Assembly: GCF_000739015.1 (NCBI RefSeq)
Contig: NZ_JPUG01000058.1
Span: 1-64,000, forward strand
Source: Microvirga sp. BSC39
GTDB lineage: Bacteria > Pseudomonadota > Alphaproteobacteria > Rhizobiales > Beijerinckiaceae
DNA: 64,000 nt
Direction: 5' to 3'
Shown here: positions 17,664 to 26,917 of the stretch, piece after piece
Layout of the letters: each line of letters begins with the position of its first letter
How positions within the stretch are numbered: the first letter of the stretch is position 1
Made by a program: the position numbers and the translations under genes
The notes under the pieces: generated by a model
Seen by the model: only the letters and a program-made list of their open reading frames with translations
Database searches by the model: none
What the model was told of the DNA's origin: nothing

Positions 17664-18095
17664 CTAGCGAGACGATATTGCCTCCACGACGCGACTAACT
17701 TCGTCGATCACGTGCGGCAGGCGGTAAGGCTTGGCGAGAAACGCTGCTCCCTGTGGAAGACGATCAGCGTGGCACCTGCGCGAGCGGCCTGACGTCAGGA
17801 CTACGGCAAGTCCTGGCTGTGCCTCAAGAGCCTGGTGAGCCAGCTCGCATCCGTCGCGCCCTCCCAAATCGATGTCTGTGAACAGTACATCGATGGCCTC
17901 CTGAGCGAGGATGATGTTGGCCTCCTCGGCACTGGCGGCGGACAGGACTGTGAAACCCGCCTCCACGAGCGCCTCGGCTGCCATAGCCCCGACAAGCAGG
18001 TCATCCTCGACGACGAGAACACGGGTGCGGCTTGCCTCTGCGAGCCGGCACTCAGGCTGTGGGACACGGCTCCAGAGCGAAGAGATCGGCATCAT
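17664..18095 (-). CDS. Stand-alone response-regulator receiver protein
   Basis: 143 residues with a single REC domain from about residue 24. It has the acidic pocket VVEDD, the phospho-acceptor Asp74 in LFTDIDLGG, the T/S switch in VLTSGRS and the conserved Lys in FLAKPYR. No output domain follows. Such FixJ/CpdR-like single-domain receivers usually sit in phosphorelays or work by protein-protein contact. No histidine kinase is adjacent. The start at 18095 is chosen over 18155 because the extra 20 residues are not domain sequence; the ribosome site is weak. The DG-rich insertion DLGGRDGCELA is typical of Methylobacteriaceae receivers. Confidence 0.85.
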   Translation of the reverse strand: MMPISSLWSRVPQPECRLAEASRTRVLVVEDDLLVGAMAAEALVEAGFTVLSAASAEEANIILAQEAIDVLFTDIDLGGRDGCELAHQALEAQPGLAVVLTSGRSRRCHADRLPQGAAFLAKPYRLPHVIDEVSRVVEAISSR

Positions 18096-18446
18096 GCTGG
18101 TGGCCCTTCTCGTGCGATTTCGCTGAGCTAACCCGGAAGCGGAAGGGGCGTTCATATGCGCAGTCGCCTTCTGATCAACATGGTGAGGGATCTGTTAACA
18201 GCTCCCGTAGTCAGGCAGACTGTCGGCCCTCTGCCGCAGTCCTGGAGGCTAGCCACCTTTTGTTCCTCCCAGACGTCACGGGTCCGCGGCGACGATCCCC
18301 TTTACCTCAGGGTCGTCCGGTATTCCTGTTTTAAGCGAACATCCCGTCGACTTCGTCTCAGTGCCACAACCGGTCATTCTCGTCGCTGGAACCAAGATAT
18401 GGTGCTTTGTGATTTTGGCACCGACCGTCGTCGGCGTCACCGCTGC

Positions 18447-18554
18447 TCAAGCTGCCCGAATGGCGGCTCCGATGAAGACCGCCAAGCGATCCATGTAGGC
18501 TCGGTCGGCCCGTCCATCCGTGACGATCATCCGCCAGTAGATCAACCGTCCAAG
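18447..18554 (-). pseudogene. Possible C-terminal scrap of a TetR-type regulator
   Basis: One minus-strand frame reads RLIYWRMIVTDGRADRAYMD then RLAVFIGAAIRAA-stop, bounded upstream by a TGA. The pattern resembles the ligand-domain end of TetR regulators (a YxRxIVT-type helix followed by a last amphipathic helix). It is too short to be sure. Confidence 0.3.
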
Positions 18555-18988
18555 GCATCATTGACCAACTCGAGATCGATACTGGTATGGATAGTGCCAA
18601 TCTAAGATCTTCAGGGTGTGAAAACTGTTGCGTGCTCTATTCTGTTCTCGATCCTACTCATTACTCCCGCGTGCAAGCGCTTTTCGATGCTTTGAATTGC
18701 TGGCGGCTCTGCGCGGCGGATACTAATACCCACCCCTTGCCGCTACCAGCGGGCGTTTCTCCGTTTTGACACTTTGGGAAGCGGGGTTGAGCCCATTCTC
18801 GGTCCTGACCCTGCTACCGGCGCTTGCGGATACTTGGAGGCAGATCCTGCTGCTACCGGGCTCAGGGCTCCCCTCTCCTGCTGGACGCTCCTCGGGATTC
18901 CTGCCACGCTGAAGTTTCCGGCTCCGGGCCGGATCAAAAGAGAGCGCCGCCGTCGCCTCAGGCGGAGCCGCCAGTGGAGAACAGCCTC
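18555..18988. other. Leader region of the peptide-binding protein gene
   Basis: 434 bp. The frame of the next gene stays open upstream to 18824, but that extension is Pro/Arg/Ser-rich and lacks a signal peptide, so it is treated as untranslated. No operator or riboswitch recognised. Confidence 0.4.
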
Positions 18989-20578
18989 ATGATTCAAAAC
19001 AGCGTCCTCATCCCCGCCTCGATCATCCTTACAGTCCTATCTACGCCCGCCTTCGCCGCTTCGCTGCGCTACGCCAACCAAGGCGATCTGAAATCCCTGG
19101 ACCCCTATACGCTCAACGAGACCACCACCAACGCCCACCTCGGGCATGTGTATGAGGGTTTGACGCGGCGCGGGAAGGACCTCGCGGTTCAGCCGAGTCT
19201 CGCCGAGCGCTGGGAGATCAGCGACGACGGCCTGACCTGGCGCTTCTTCCTGCGCAAGGGTGTCAAGTTCCACAATGGCAACGACTTCACTGCGGACGAC
19301 GTGATCTTCTCGGCCACCCGGGTGCGGGCGCAGGGCTCAAACTTTACGACACGCGTGCCGACTACTGCCGAGCTTGTGAAGGTCGACGACCACACGGTTG
19401 ACGTGAAGCTCAAGACTCCGAACCCGATCCTGAACTCCCAGTGGGACACCTGGTACATCATGGATAAGGAATGGGCGGAGGCGAACAACGCCACCGCTCC
19501 GACGCCGGCGGCTGCCACCACGCCGAGCTTTGCGGCGCTGAACGCCAACGGCACGGGTCCGTTCAGGATTGAAAGCCATCAGGCTGGCGTGAAGACGGTC
19601 TTCAAGCCGAATCCGGCCTGGTGGGACAAGCCGGAGCACAACCTCGATGAGATCGTCTTTACGCCCATCGCAAGTGACGCCACTCGCGTCGCAGCGCTCC
19701 TGTCGGGCGAGGTTGATGTCATCGAACCGGTCCCAGTGCAGGATATCGCGCGCGTCAATTCTTCTCCGAATGCCCAGGTGCTCACAGGGCCCGAACTCCG
19801 GACGATTTTTCTCAACATGGACTCGGCCCGCGACGAGCTTCTGTTCTCGAACGTGAAAGGCAAGAATCCGTTCAAGGATGTGCGGGTTCGGGAGGCCTTC
19901 TTCAAGGCAATCGACATCAATCTGATCCGCGACCGCGTCATGCGGGGACTGTCGACCCCTTCGGCACTGATGATTGCCCCGGAGCTCTTCGTCCATTCGA
20001 AGGACTTTGAGCGTCCTAAATACGACCTTGAGGGTGCCAAGAAGCTGCTGGCCGATGCCGGCTACCCGAACGGCTTCGAGGTCGGCATGGACTGCCCTAA
20101 CGACCGCTACGTCAATGACGAAGCGATCTGTCAGGCCGTCGTCGGCATGCTGGCCCGGGCCGGCGTGAAGGTGAATCTGACGGCCCAGCCGAAGGCCCTC
20201 TACTTTGGCAAGGCCGGCAAGTCGGGAGGCTACACCACCTCGGTTTCGCTGCTCGGCTGGACCCCCGGCACCTTCGACAGCCACAATGTTCTCTATGACG
20301 TCATGGGCTGCCGCGACGTTCCCGGATCCAGCCGGGGCGAAACCAATTACGGCGGCTACTGCAACAAGGATCTTGATGCAGTGACCGACCAGATCCTGGT
20401 CGAAACCGATCCGGAGAAGCGCAATCAACTGATCAAGAAGGCGTTTGAAATCGCCACTAAAGACTACGGCCATATCCCGTTGCACCAGCAGGCCCTCGCC
20501 TGGGGCGTGTCGAAGAAGGTCAAGCTCGTCCAGCGAGCTGACAACCAGCTCCTGTTCTACTGGGCCAGGAAGGACTAG
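18989..20578 (+). CDS. Peptide-type ABC transporter substrate-binding protein (SBP family 5)
   Basis: 529 residues. The ATG at 18989 has GTGGAG upstream and opens a signal peptide (MIQNSVLIPASIILTVLSTPAFA). The mature protein is a DppA/OppA-type periplasmic receptor: LRYANQGDLKSLDPYTLNET, the family motif LAERWEISDDGLTWRFFLRK, GVKFHNGNDFTADDVIFS, NGTGPFRIES, and the C-terminal IPLHQQALAWGV. Such proteins bind di- or oligopeptides, or other amphipathic solutes. No permease or ATPase gene is adjacent, so it is an orphan receptor or serves a system elsewhere. A conserved repeat with a hairpin follows 53 nt after the stop. Confidence 0.92.
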   Translation: MIQNSVLIPASIILTVLSTPAFAASLRYANQGDLKSLDPYTLNETTTNAHLGHVYEGLTRRGKDLAVQPSLAERWEISDDGLTWRFFLRKGVKFHNGNDFTADDVIFSATRVRAQGSNFTTRVPTTAELVKVDDHTVDVKLKTPNPILNSQWDTWYIMDKEWAEANNATAPTPAAATTPSFAALNANGTGPFRIESHQAGVKTVFKPNPAWWDKPEHNLDEIVFTPIASDATRVAALLSGEVDVIEPVPVQDIARVNSSPNAQVLTGPELRTIFLNMDSARDELLFSNVKGKNPFKDVRVREAFFKAIDINLIRDRVMRGLSTPSALMIAPELFVHSKDFERPKYDLEGAKKLLADAGYPNGFEVGMDCPNDRYVNDEAICQAVVGMLARAGVKVNLTAQPKALYFGKAGKSGGYTTSVSLLGWTPGTFDSHNVLYDVMGCRDVPGSSRGETNYGGYCNKDLDAVTDQILVETDPEKRNQLIKKAFEIATKDYGHIPLHQQALAWGVSKKVKLVQRADNQLLFYWARKD

Positions 20579-20630
20579 GGATCAGCGGATCGTCGCCTCT
20601 GTTAGCGCGGCGGGTCGGCACATGCTAGTG

Positions 20631-20802
20631 CCTTCATGAACACTCAGCCGTCCTTGGCCAATCCTAGGTCTAGGACGGTCCTTCCGTTGTACGGCTAACG
20701 TTTTGTCGTGATCTGCGCGGATTCTCCCCTCCCGGCGCTCGCCTGTTTTGTCGAACAGGTTCTGAATCGGAGCCACACTTATCAGCTTGATGGATCGCTG
20801 AT
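20631..20802 (+). repeat. Dispersed intergenic repeat, copy 1, with hairpin
   Basis: About 172 bp clearly homologous to 32688-32861. Shared blocks include CTTCATGAACAC, GTCCTTGGCC, GGTTCTGAA and GATCGCTGA near the end. It contains a perfect 7-bp stem, CCGTCCT/AGGACGG (20648-20678). Both copies lie just after the stop of a periplasmic-binding-protein gene in the same orientation, and the stem is conserved by a compensating pair. It probably acts as a terminator or mRNA-stabilising element. Confidence 0.75.
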
Positions 20803-21128
20803 TTGGCCGTGGTCGCTCTGGCACAGGCCTGGGATCGGAGCGCTGTCCACCTTCGCGACAATGAGGCTGGTATAGGTCACGCAGTGAGGATCCCTAGCCC
20901 TCCGGGAACGTCCTCTATTCCTTGCTTGAGCAGACCCTCGGCCTACTTCCGAGAAGTGCCAGGAGGCGCAGCACTCTCAAGCTAATCTCATTCCTTCAGC
21001 CTCTCAGGAGGAGAGATGCAGCCTAAGTCTCGATATTGTCCAGTTCTCCCATTTAAATCGTGCTGACATCAGCCTGACATTCTGCTGCTGCACCTGAAAG
21101 AGTCATCGAATTGCATTCGGACAAAAAC
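20803..21128. other. Intergenic, nothing recognised
   Basis: 326 bp between the repeat and the tetR promoter. No gene or conserved motif seen. Confidence 0.45.
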
Positions 21129-21167
21129 TTGAAATATCGCTAGAACCTGTTATCATACCGATTAGTA
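21129..21167 (+). promoter_or_regulatory. tetR promoter with operator TACCGATTAGTA
   Basis: TTGAAA (21129), a 16-bp spacer and TATCAT (21151) form a sigma-70-like promoter. The near-palindrome TACCGATTAGTA (21156-21167) overlaps the end of the -10 box. It matches 11 of 12 bases of the half operator found in front of the RND operon (26901-26912, read on the other strand), which implies autoregulation. Confidence 0.65.
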
Positions 21168-21226
21168 CGATATCCTGCCGCGCTGCCTGATCTATCAGTC
21201 GTAACGGCAGAAGGATGTGGAGAACC

Positions 21227-21817
21227 ATGGGTCGCCATCGCGAATTTGATCCAGACGAGGCGTTGAAAGTAGCGCTTCAGGTCTTCCGACGTCGAGGCTA
21301 CGAGGGCACCTCCATTTCCGACCTGACGGAGGCTATGGGCATCACACGCCCTAGCCTCTATGCGGCGTTCGGGAACAAGGAAGATCTCTTCCGGCGGACG
21401 CTCGATCTCTATGAGCGCCAGCACCTGTGCTTCGCGGACGCAGCTCTTCAGGCGCCGACGGCACGTGAAGCGGTCGAGCGGCTCCTGCGCGGCTATATCA
21501 ATGTCCTGACCGATCCCATGAGCCCTCCTGGCTGTCTTGGGGTGAATGGCGCTGTGGCCTGCAGCGCGGCGAGCGAGCCCATCCGCGAAGAGCTCATCGC
21601 CCGTCGAATAGTCAACGAGAACAACCTGCGCGATCGTTTGGAGACGGCCCGTGCCGACGGCGATTTCCCCAACGATGAAGATCCTGCCGATTGGGCCCGC
21701 TATGTCGTGTCGATCGGCCTCGGGATGGCGGTCAAGGCAGCATCGGGCGCTTCGCGCGAGGAACTCCAACGGGTAGTTGATGTCGCATTGCGGAGCTGGC
21801 CAACTGTGCCGCGCTGA
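21227..21817 (+). CDS. TetR/AcrR-family repressor of the adjacent RND pump
   Basis: 196 residues. The N-terminal DNA-binding domain is textbook TetR: EFDPDEALKVALQVFRRRGY, EGTSISDLTEAMGI, TRPSLYAAFGNKEDLF. The C-terminal ligand domain includes PPGCLGVNGA, where a Cys-Leu turn is common to TetR_C proteins of this group. The start at ATG 21227 has a GTGGAG ribosome site; a frame four codons longer exists. It most likely represses both itself and the RND operon transcribed towards it from 26.8 kb, because near-identical operators sit at both promoters. The inducer is unknown. Confidence 0.88.
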   Translation: MGRHREFDPDEALKVALQVFRRRGYEGTSISDLTEAMGITRPSLYAAFGNKEDLFRRTLDLYERQHLCFADAALQAPTAREAVERLLRGYINVLTDPMSPPGCLGVNGAVACSAASEPIREELIARRIVNENNLRDRLETARADGDFPNDEDPADWARYVVSIGLGMAVKAASGASREELQRVVDVALRSWPTVPR

Positions 21818-21839
21818 AATCTGGATCGTTCCCCATTCC

Positions 21840-22310
21840 TAAGTTCGAAGGTTGCTTAACCCCTTCGACCGTTGAGCTGATCGGAATGAGGGTAGCCCCA
21901 AGAATCAAGGTTGCCTCGATCGTTCCATCCGGTGGAGGGCTCCGGGTCAGCCCATCGACTTCGATCCAGAGCGCCTTTCCATCCATTCTGAGGATCTCAC
22001 CTGGTGCCGCAGGAATTTTGTCTCAGTTCGTGGTCGTCCCATGACCGAGCGATGCACCGATCCGAGAACGATCGGCTTCAGCAACTGTCATCCTTCCAAA
22101 CGGAATTCGTTCAGTGCTCCGATTTTCCAGCTGGAACATAACCTGCGCCGGATTTTCTCGCTCAGCAGGCGAGACCCGCACGTTGATCAGAACTACCTCG
22201 TTCGTGACCTGCTAAACTTCCTCCGCCCTCACATCTTCCGAACGAAGACCATTGGCAAAAGATAGTGCGAAAGCGGCAACCAGTCGGAGACTTTTCCAAA
22301 ACGGCACCAT
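21840..22310 (-). pseudogene. Secreted PCu(A)C-like (copper-chaperone-like) protein, broken
   Basis: An ATG at 22310 opens a signal peptide (MVPFWKSLRLVAAFALSFA) and a mature start, but a TAG interrupts after DVRAEEV. Past it the frame continues VVLINVRVSPAERENPAQVM to GASLGHGTTTN and stops. A second frame then supplies GEILRMDGKALWIEVDGLTR, PPPDGTIEATLIL. Together they resemble the periplasmic PCu(A)C fold (a late GGT-x-L/LxxDGL-type strand pair), though the Met/His copper ligands are not clear. At least one nonsense and one frameshift mutation are present. It lies just downstream of the RND gene in the same direction. Confidence 0.5.
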
Positions 22311-22378
22311 GGAAAGCGCCCCAGTTTTTTGGCTAGAGTGATCGAGAGGGCTGCCTGAGGCAGCACCCTCGCATTCAT

Positions 22379-25300
22379 TTAGCTCACCAATTCCTTCACT
22401 GGATGCAGCTTAGTGACCGCATCCGAGACCGCCTGATCAGGTTGATGCTGAAGGCGGCGATTCCCCGCCAATCGACGGACGAGAACATAGAAGACCGGTG
22501 TGAAGAACAGACCGAAGGCCGTCACGCCGATCATGCCCGAGAACACGGCCACACCCATGGCAGCCCGCATTTCGGCCCCCGCCCCCGTCGATACCACCAG
22601 CGGCACGACGCCCATGATGAAGGCAAGCGATGTCATGAGGATCGGTCGCAGACGCAGACGGCTCGCCTCGATCGCCGCCTCAACGGGAGTACGACCATCG
22701 AACTCAAGTTCACGGGCGAACTCCACGATCAGGATCGCGTTCTTCGCAGAGAGGCCGACCAGGACGATGAGCCCGATCTGAGTGAACACGTTGTTATCGC
22801 CCCCGGTCAGCCATACGCCGGCCAGAGCCGCAAACAGCGCTAGCGGCACGATCAGGATGATCGACACCGGCAGCGTCAAGCTCTCGTACTGCGCCGCCAG
22901 GACGAGGAAGACGAGCAGAATGGCAATCGGAAAGACCAGAATGCCGGAATTTCCTGCCAGAATTTCTTGATATGTCAGCTCGGTCCACTCGGCCCTGAAT
23001 CCTTTCGGCAAGGTCTCGGCCGCAATCCTCTCGACTGCTGCTTGCGCCTGCCCTGATGAGTATCCCGGGGCCGCCTGTCCGTTAACGTCGGCTGAGAGGA
23101 AGCCGTTGTATCGCATCGCGCGCTCCGGCCCTACGCTCGACTGGATGTTCAACAGAGCCTTCAGCGGGACCATCTCACCCGAACTGGAACGCACCTTCAG
23201 GAAGCCAATATCCTCAGCGCGGGCCCGGAAGGAAGCATCTGCCTGCACTCGCACCGAGTAAGTCCGCCCGAATTTGTTGAAGTCGTTCACGTAGACTGAG
23301 CCCAGATAGATCTGGAGGGTACTGAACACATCCGAAACTGCAACCCCGAGCTGGCGCGCCTTGGCCCTATCGATATCAGCGTAGAGCTGAGGGACGTTAA
23401 TCGAATACCCCGAGAACAATCCAGCAAGCTCTGGCGCCGTTGCGGCCTTGGCCAAGAAGTCTTTCGTGGCACGATCGAGCGCTTCATAGCCGAGGCCGGC
23501 TGTATCCTCGATCTGAAGCTTGAAGCCGCCGATCGTACCCAGCCCCTGCACCGGCGGAGGAGGAAAGATGGCAGTCACGGACTCTGTAATAGAGGCGAAC
23601 TTCTGGTTCAGTTGACCTGCAATCGCCCCGGCGCTGAGATTTGGATCCCGACGGTCCTCAAATGGCGCAAGGGTCAGGAACACAATGCCAGCATTCGAGC
23701 TGTTGGTGAAGCCGTTGATCGACAGGCCAGGGAACGCGACCGCGTGCTCCACGCCCGGCTGTTTCAGGGCGATGTCGGTCATCTGCCGGATGACGCTCTC
23801 CGTCCGGTCGAGAGTCGCAGCATCCGGCAGTTGGGCAAAGCCGACTAGATACTGCTTGTCCTGCCCTGGGACGAAGCCGCTCGGCACCAGCTTGAACAGA
23901 AAGCCCGTCGCGCCCAGCAGAGCCACATACACGAACAGCATCAAAGCCTTCGTCGCGATCGCCCGCCTCACACCAGTGCCATAAGCACCCGTTCCCCGAT
24001 GGAAGATCCTGTTGAAGCGGCGGAATAGCCAGCCGAACAGCGTGTCCATGATCCGGGTGAGCCGGTCCTTCGGCGCATGATGATCGCGAAGGAGAAGGGC
24101 CGCTAAGGCAGGTGACAGGGTCAGCGAATTGATCGCCGAGATCACCGTTGAGATGGCAATGGTGACGGCAAACTGCTTGTAGAACTGCCCTGTCAAGCCG
24201 CTGATGAACGCAAGCGGGATGAACACTGCCACCAGCACCAGTGCGATGGCGATGATCGGTCCGGAGACTTCCTGCATAGCACGGTAGGTCGCCTGACGGG
24301 GGCTCAGCCCCTTCTCGATGTTCCGCTCCACGTTCTCGACCACCACGATGGCATCGTCGACCACGATGCCGATGGCGAGAACGAGCCCGAACAAGCTGAG
24401 GGCGTTGATGGAAAAGCCAAGGACCTGCAGGACCGCGAATGTGCCGACGATCGAAACCGGAACAGCAGCAAGAGGAATGATGGACGCCCGCCAGGTTTGC
24501 AGGAACAGGATCACCACGAGTACCACCAGGAGCACAGCTTCGATCAGCGTATGGACCACTGCGTTGATTGAGGCGCGCACGAACTGGGTCGTGTCGTAGA
24601 CGATCTGGAAGTCAATGCCGTCCGGCATGTTGGCCTTGATGTCCGCCATCTCGGCGCGAACCTTGTCGGCGATCTCAATAGCGTTCGACCCCGGCGCCTG
24701 GAGGACCGGAATGGCGACGGCCGGCTTGTTGTTCAGGAGAGACCTCAAGGCGTAGTCGGCCGCGCCGAGTTCGATGCGGGCTATGTCGCGCAGGCGTGTA
24801 ATCTGCCCGTCGCCCCCAGTTTTGACGATGATGTCGCCGAACTGTTCCTCATCATGAAGACGCCCCTGGGCATTGATCGACAGCTGAAGATCGACCCCCG
24901 GCAGGCCGGGCGAAGCGCCGACCACGCCGGCGGCCGCCTGCACGTTCTGTGCGCGGATCTCGTTGACGACGTCGTCCGCAGAGAGACCGTGCTCGGCGAT
25001 CTTCTGAGGGTCCAACCAGACGCGCATTGAATAATCACCCGATCCGAACAACTGGACCTGACCCACGCCCTGGATCCGAGCAAGACGATCCTTGACATTG
25101 AGCGCCGCGTAGTTTCGCAGATAAGTAACGTCGTAGCGGCTGTCGGGCGAGAGCAGGTGAACCACCATCATCAGGTCCGGCGAGCTCTTGACGGTGGTAA
25201 CGCCCAGACGACGCACTTCCTCGGGCAACCGGGGTTCGGCTTGCGAGACTCGGTTCTGCACGAGTTGCTGCGCCTTGTCCGGATCAGTACCGAGGGCGAA

Positions 25301-25585
25301 GGTCACAGTGAGCGTCAGTACGCCGTCGGTCGTCGCTTGGCTGCTCATGTAGAGCATGTCCTCGACTCCGTTGACGGCCTCCTCGATCGGAGCAGCCACG
25401 GTCTCGGAGATGACCTTGGGATTCGCACCCGGATACTGCGCGCGAACGACTACCTGGGGCGGCACGACTTCAGGATATTCCGAGATTGGCAGAACGCGCA
25501 GGGCAAGCAATCCGACCACGAAGATGAGCACGGACAGAACCCCGGCAAAGACTGGACGGTCGATGAAAAAGCGGGAGATGTTCAT
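22379..25585 (-). CDS. RND efflux transporter, HAE1 family (AcrB/MexF type)
   Basis: 1068 residues, full length for the family. It opens with MNISRFFIDRPVFAGVLSVL. It has the two sets of periplasmic loops and 12 membrane helices expected. The proton-relay helix 4 contains GLVLAIGIVVDDAIVVVENV with the paired Asp residues, followed by NVERNIEKGLSPRQATYRAM. The C-terminal half repeats this (SAKNAILIVEFARE). In the inner membrane it would use proton import to drive drugs or solvents through a trimer to an outer-membrane channel; no tolC-like gene is adjacent. It is downstream of the adaptor gene (30 bp) in one operon controlled by the palindrome at 26881. The start TTG at 25600 is less likely than ATG 25585. 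Confidence 0.95.
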   Translation of the reverse strand: MNISRFFIDRPVFAGVLSVLIFVVGLLALRVLPISEYPEVVPPQVVVRAQYPGANPKVISETVAAPIEEAVNGVEDMLYMSSQATTDGVLTLTVTFALGTDPDKAQQLVQNRVSQAEPRLPEEVRRLGVTTVKSSPDLMMVVHLLSPDSRYDVTYLRNYAALNVKDRLARIQGVGQVQLFGSGDYSMRVWLDPQKIAEHGLSADDVVNEIRAQNVQAAAGVVGASPGLPGVDLQLSINAQGRLHDEEQFGDIIVKTGGDGQITRLRDIARIELGAADYALRSLLNNKPAVAIPVLQAPGSNAIEIADKVRAEMADIKANMPDGIDFQIVYDTTQFVRASINAVVHTLIEAVLLVVLVVILFLQTWRASIIPLAAVPVSIVGTFAVLQVLGFSINALSLFGLVLAIGIVVDDAIVVVENVERNIEKGLSPRQATYRAMQEVSGPIIAIALVLVAVFIPLAFISGLTGQFYKQFAVTIAISTVISAINSLTLSPALAALLLRDHHAPKDRLTRIMDTLFGWLFRRFNRIFHRGTGAYGTGVRRAIATKALMLFVYVALLGATGFLFKLVPSGFVPGQDKQYLVGFAQLPDAATLDRTESVIRQMTDIALKQPGVEHAVAFPGLSINGFTNSSNAGIVFLTLAPFEDRRDPNLSAGAIAGQLNQKFASITESVTAIFPPPPVQGLGTIGGFKLQIEDTAGLGYEALDRATKDFLAKAATAPELAGLFSGYSINVPQLYADIDRAKARQLGVAVSDVFSTLQIYLGSVYVNDFNKFGRTYSVRVQADASFRARAEDIGFLKVRSSSGEMVPLKALLNIQSSVGPERAMRYNGFLSADVNGQAAPGYSSGQAQAAVERIAAETLPKGFRAEWTELTYQEILAGNSGILVFPIAILLVFLVLAAQYESLTLPVSIILIVPLALFAALAGVWLTGGDNNVFTQIGLIVLVGLSAKNAILIVEFARELEFDGRTPVEAAIEASRLRLRPILMTSLAFIMGVVPLVVSTGAGAEMRAAMGVAVFSGMIGVTAFGLFFTPVFYVLVRRLAGNRRLQHQPDQAVSDAVTKLHPVKELVS

Positions 25586-25615
25586 GGCAGTGGCCTTCAA
25601 GCCTTTGGAATGCGA

Positions 25616-26833
25616 TCAGTTCGACGCGGAAGCGGAAGAACTCCGCGTTTCGAGCGCGGCAGATGTTTCGTGCCCTTCGCTTTGCGGAGCGATCAGGGCG
25701 CCCGGGCGGACCTTCTGAAGACCGCCGATGATGATCCGTTCGCCAGGGTTGAGGCCACTGGTGACAATACGCCCTCCATCCACGGCTGCCCCGAGCTTGA
25801 TTTCGCGGTAATTTGCCTTTTGAGCCGGATCGACGACGAGAACGTATTTCTTATCCTGATCGACCCCAATGGCCCGCTCGGGCACGACCAGCGCGGGCGT
25901 CGTCTTGGCTTGGCCGAGCCGGAGGCGCGCGAACTGGCCCGGCATCAACCGGTCGTTGCTGTTGTCGAACACCGCACGCACGCGGACCGTGCCGCTGGCG
26001 CCATTGACGGTGTGGTCGATGAGTTGAAGCTTGCCGCGCTCGACCTTGGTGTCCGGTCCTGAGCGCATCTCGACGGGAACGCGGGCGAGATGGTCCCGCC
26101 GATCACCCTTAGCCGGCAGAGTCTCGAGCACCCGCTGCACCGCGCGTTCATCCGCATCGAAGCTTACATAGATTGGGTTGGTCGAGACGATCGTGGTCAG
26201 GACCGGCGCGCTGGATCCGCCATTGACGAGATTGCCTGCGGTCACCTCGATCCTCCCCACGCGTCCGTCGATCGGCGCACGCACCTCGGTGTAGGACATG
26301 TTGAGGCGCGCGGCCTTGGCGACTGCTTGTGCGGCACTGACGTTAGCCTCGGCCTCGCGAACGTTGTTCATCCGTGTGTCGAGTTCGCGTTGTGCGATGG
26401 TCTGGTTGGCGGTCATCCGCAGGCCACGCTCCAGCTCACTGCGGGCAAAGGCAAGATTTGTCTCGGCTGCGCGGGCCTGAGCGTCAGCTTTCTCGACCTC
26501 TGCAATGTATGGCGCAGCATCAATCGTGAAGAGTAGGTCGCCCTTTCGGACCAGTGATCCCTCGCGAAAATGGATCGCCTCGATAGCGCCGGGAACCCTT
26601 GGCCGGAGATCTACCCGCTCGATCGCCTCTAGGCGGCCCGAGTACTCCTCCCACAGCGAAACGTGGCGACTGTCAACGGCGGCGACTGTTGCTGGCATAG
26701 CAGACGGCGCCGGCCCCGTATCACTGCCTTGGGTGGCCGTGCTGCCGAGCATAGACCAGAGAGAGATCCCGCCCAGAATCACGCTTACGGTACCGAGGGC
26801 AGTTAGGAGCCGGGTCTTGGACGTATTTGACAT
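25616..26833 (-). CDS. RND periplasmic adaptor (membrane fusion protein)
   Basis: 405 residues from the ATG at 26833; in-frame ATGs at 26848 and 26866 are alternatives. An N-terminal hydrophobic segment (LLTALGTVSVILGGISLWSM) anchors or exports it. The domain order is typical: a barrel-sandwich half (VDLRPRVPGAIEAIHFREGS), the alpha-helical hairpin, the returning lipoyl half (VRAPIDGRVGRIEVTAGNLV), a beta-barrel and the membrane-proximal domain (NPGERIIIGGLQKVRPGALI). It bridges the RND pump to an outer-membrane channel. First gene of the operon; the operator lies directly upstream. Confidence 0.92.
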   Translation of the reverse strand: MSNTSKTRLLTALGTVSVILGGISLWSMLGSTATQGSDTGPAPSAMPATVAAVDSRHVSLWEEYSGRLEAIERVDLRPRVPGAIEAIHFREGSLVRKGDLLFTIDAAPYIAEVEKADAQARAAETNLAFARSELERGLRMTANQTIAQRELDTRMNNVREAEANVSAAQAVAKAARLNMSYTEVRAPIDGRVGRIEVTAGNLVNGGSSAPVLTTIVSTNPIYVSFDADERAVQRVLETLPAKGDRRDHLARVPVEMRSGPDTKVERGKLQLIDHTVNGASGTVRVRAVFDNSNDRLMPGQFARLRLGQAKTTPALVVPERAIGVDQDKKYVLVVDPAQKANYREIKLGAAVDGGRIVTSGLNPGERIIIGGLQKVRPGALIAPQSEGHETSAALETRSSSASASN

Positions 26834-26880
26834 GGTGAGGCCGCTCATTCGCAGATTAGCCGGCATCTAAAGTGTGCCGA

Positions 26881-26917
26881 ATCCGTACCAGTTGGTATAA
26901 TACTGATCGGTACGGAT
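26881..26917 (-). promoter_or_regulatory. 37-bp palindromic operator/promoter of the RND operon
   Basis: ATCCGTACC at one end and GGTACGGAT at the other form perfect 9-bp arms. Inside are two operator units, TACCAGTTGGTA (26886-26897) and TACTGATCGGTA (26901-26912), offset by 15 bp. The second, read on the minus strand, is TACCGATCAGTA, one base from the site at the tetR promoter. A TATTAT -10-like box for the operon sits at the centre. This is the layout of a TetR repressor site that blocks the promoter. Confidence 0.7.

Noticed and set aside
19337-20485. 382-codon minus-strand frame opposite the peptide-binding-protein gene
   Set aside because: Antisense shadow of an unmistakable SBP family 5 gene.
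22041-22265. 74-codon plus-strand frame between tetR and the RND gene
   Set aside because: The minus strand of the same stretch encodes a recognisable, broken secreted protein, which explains the open frame.
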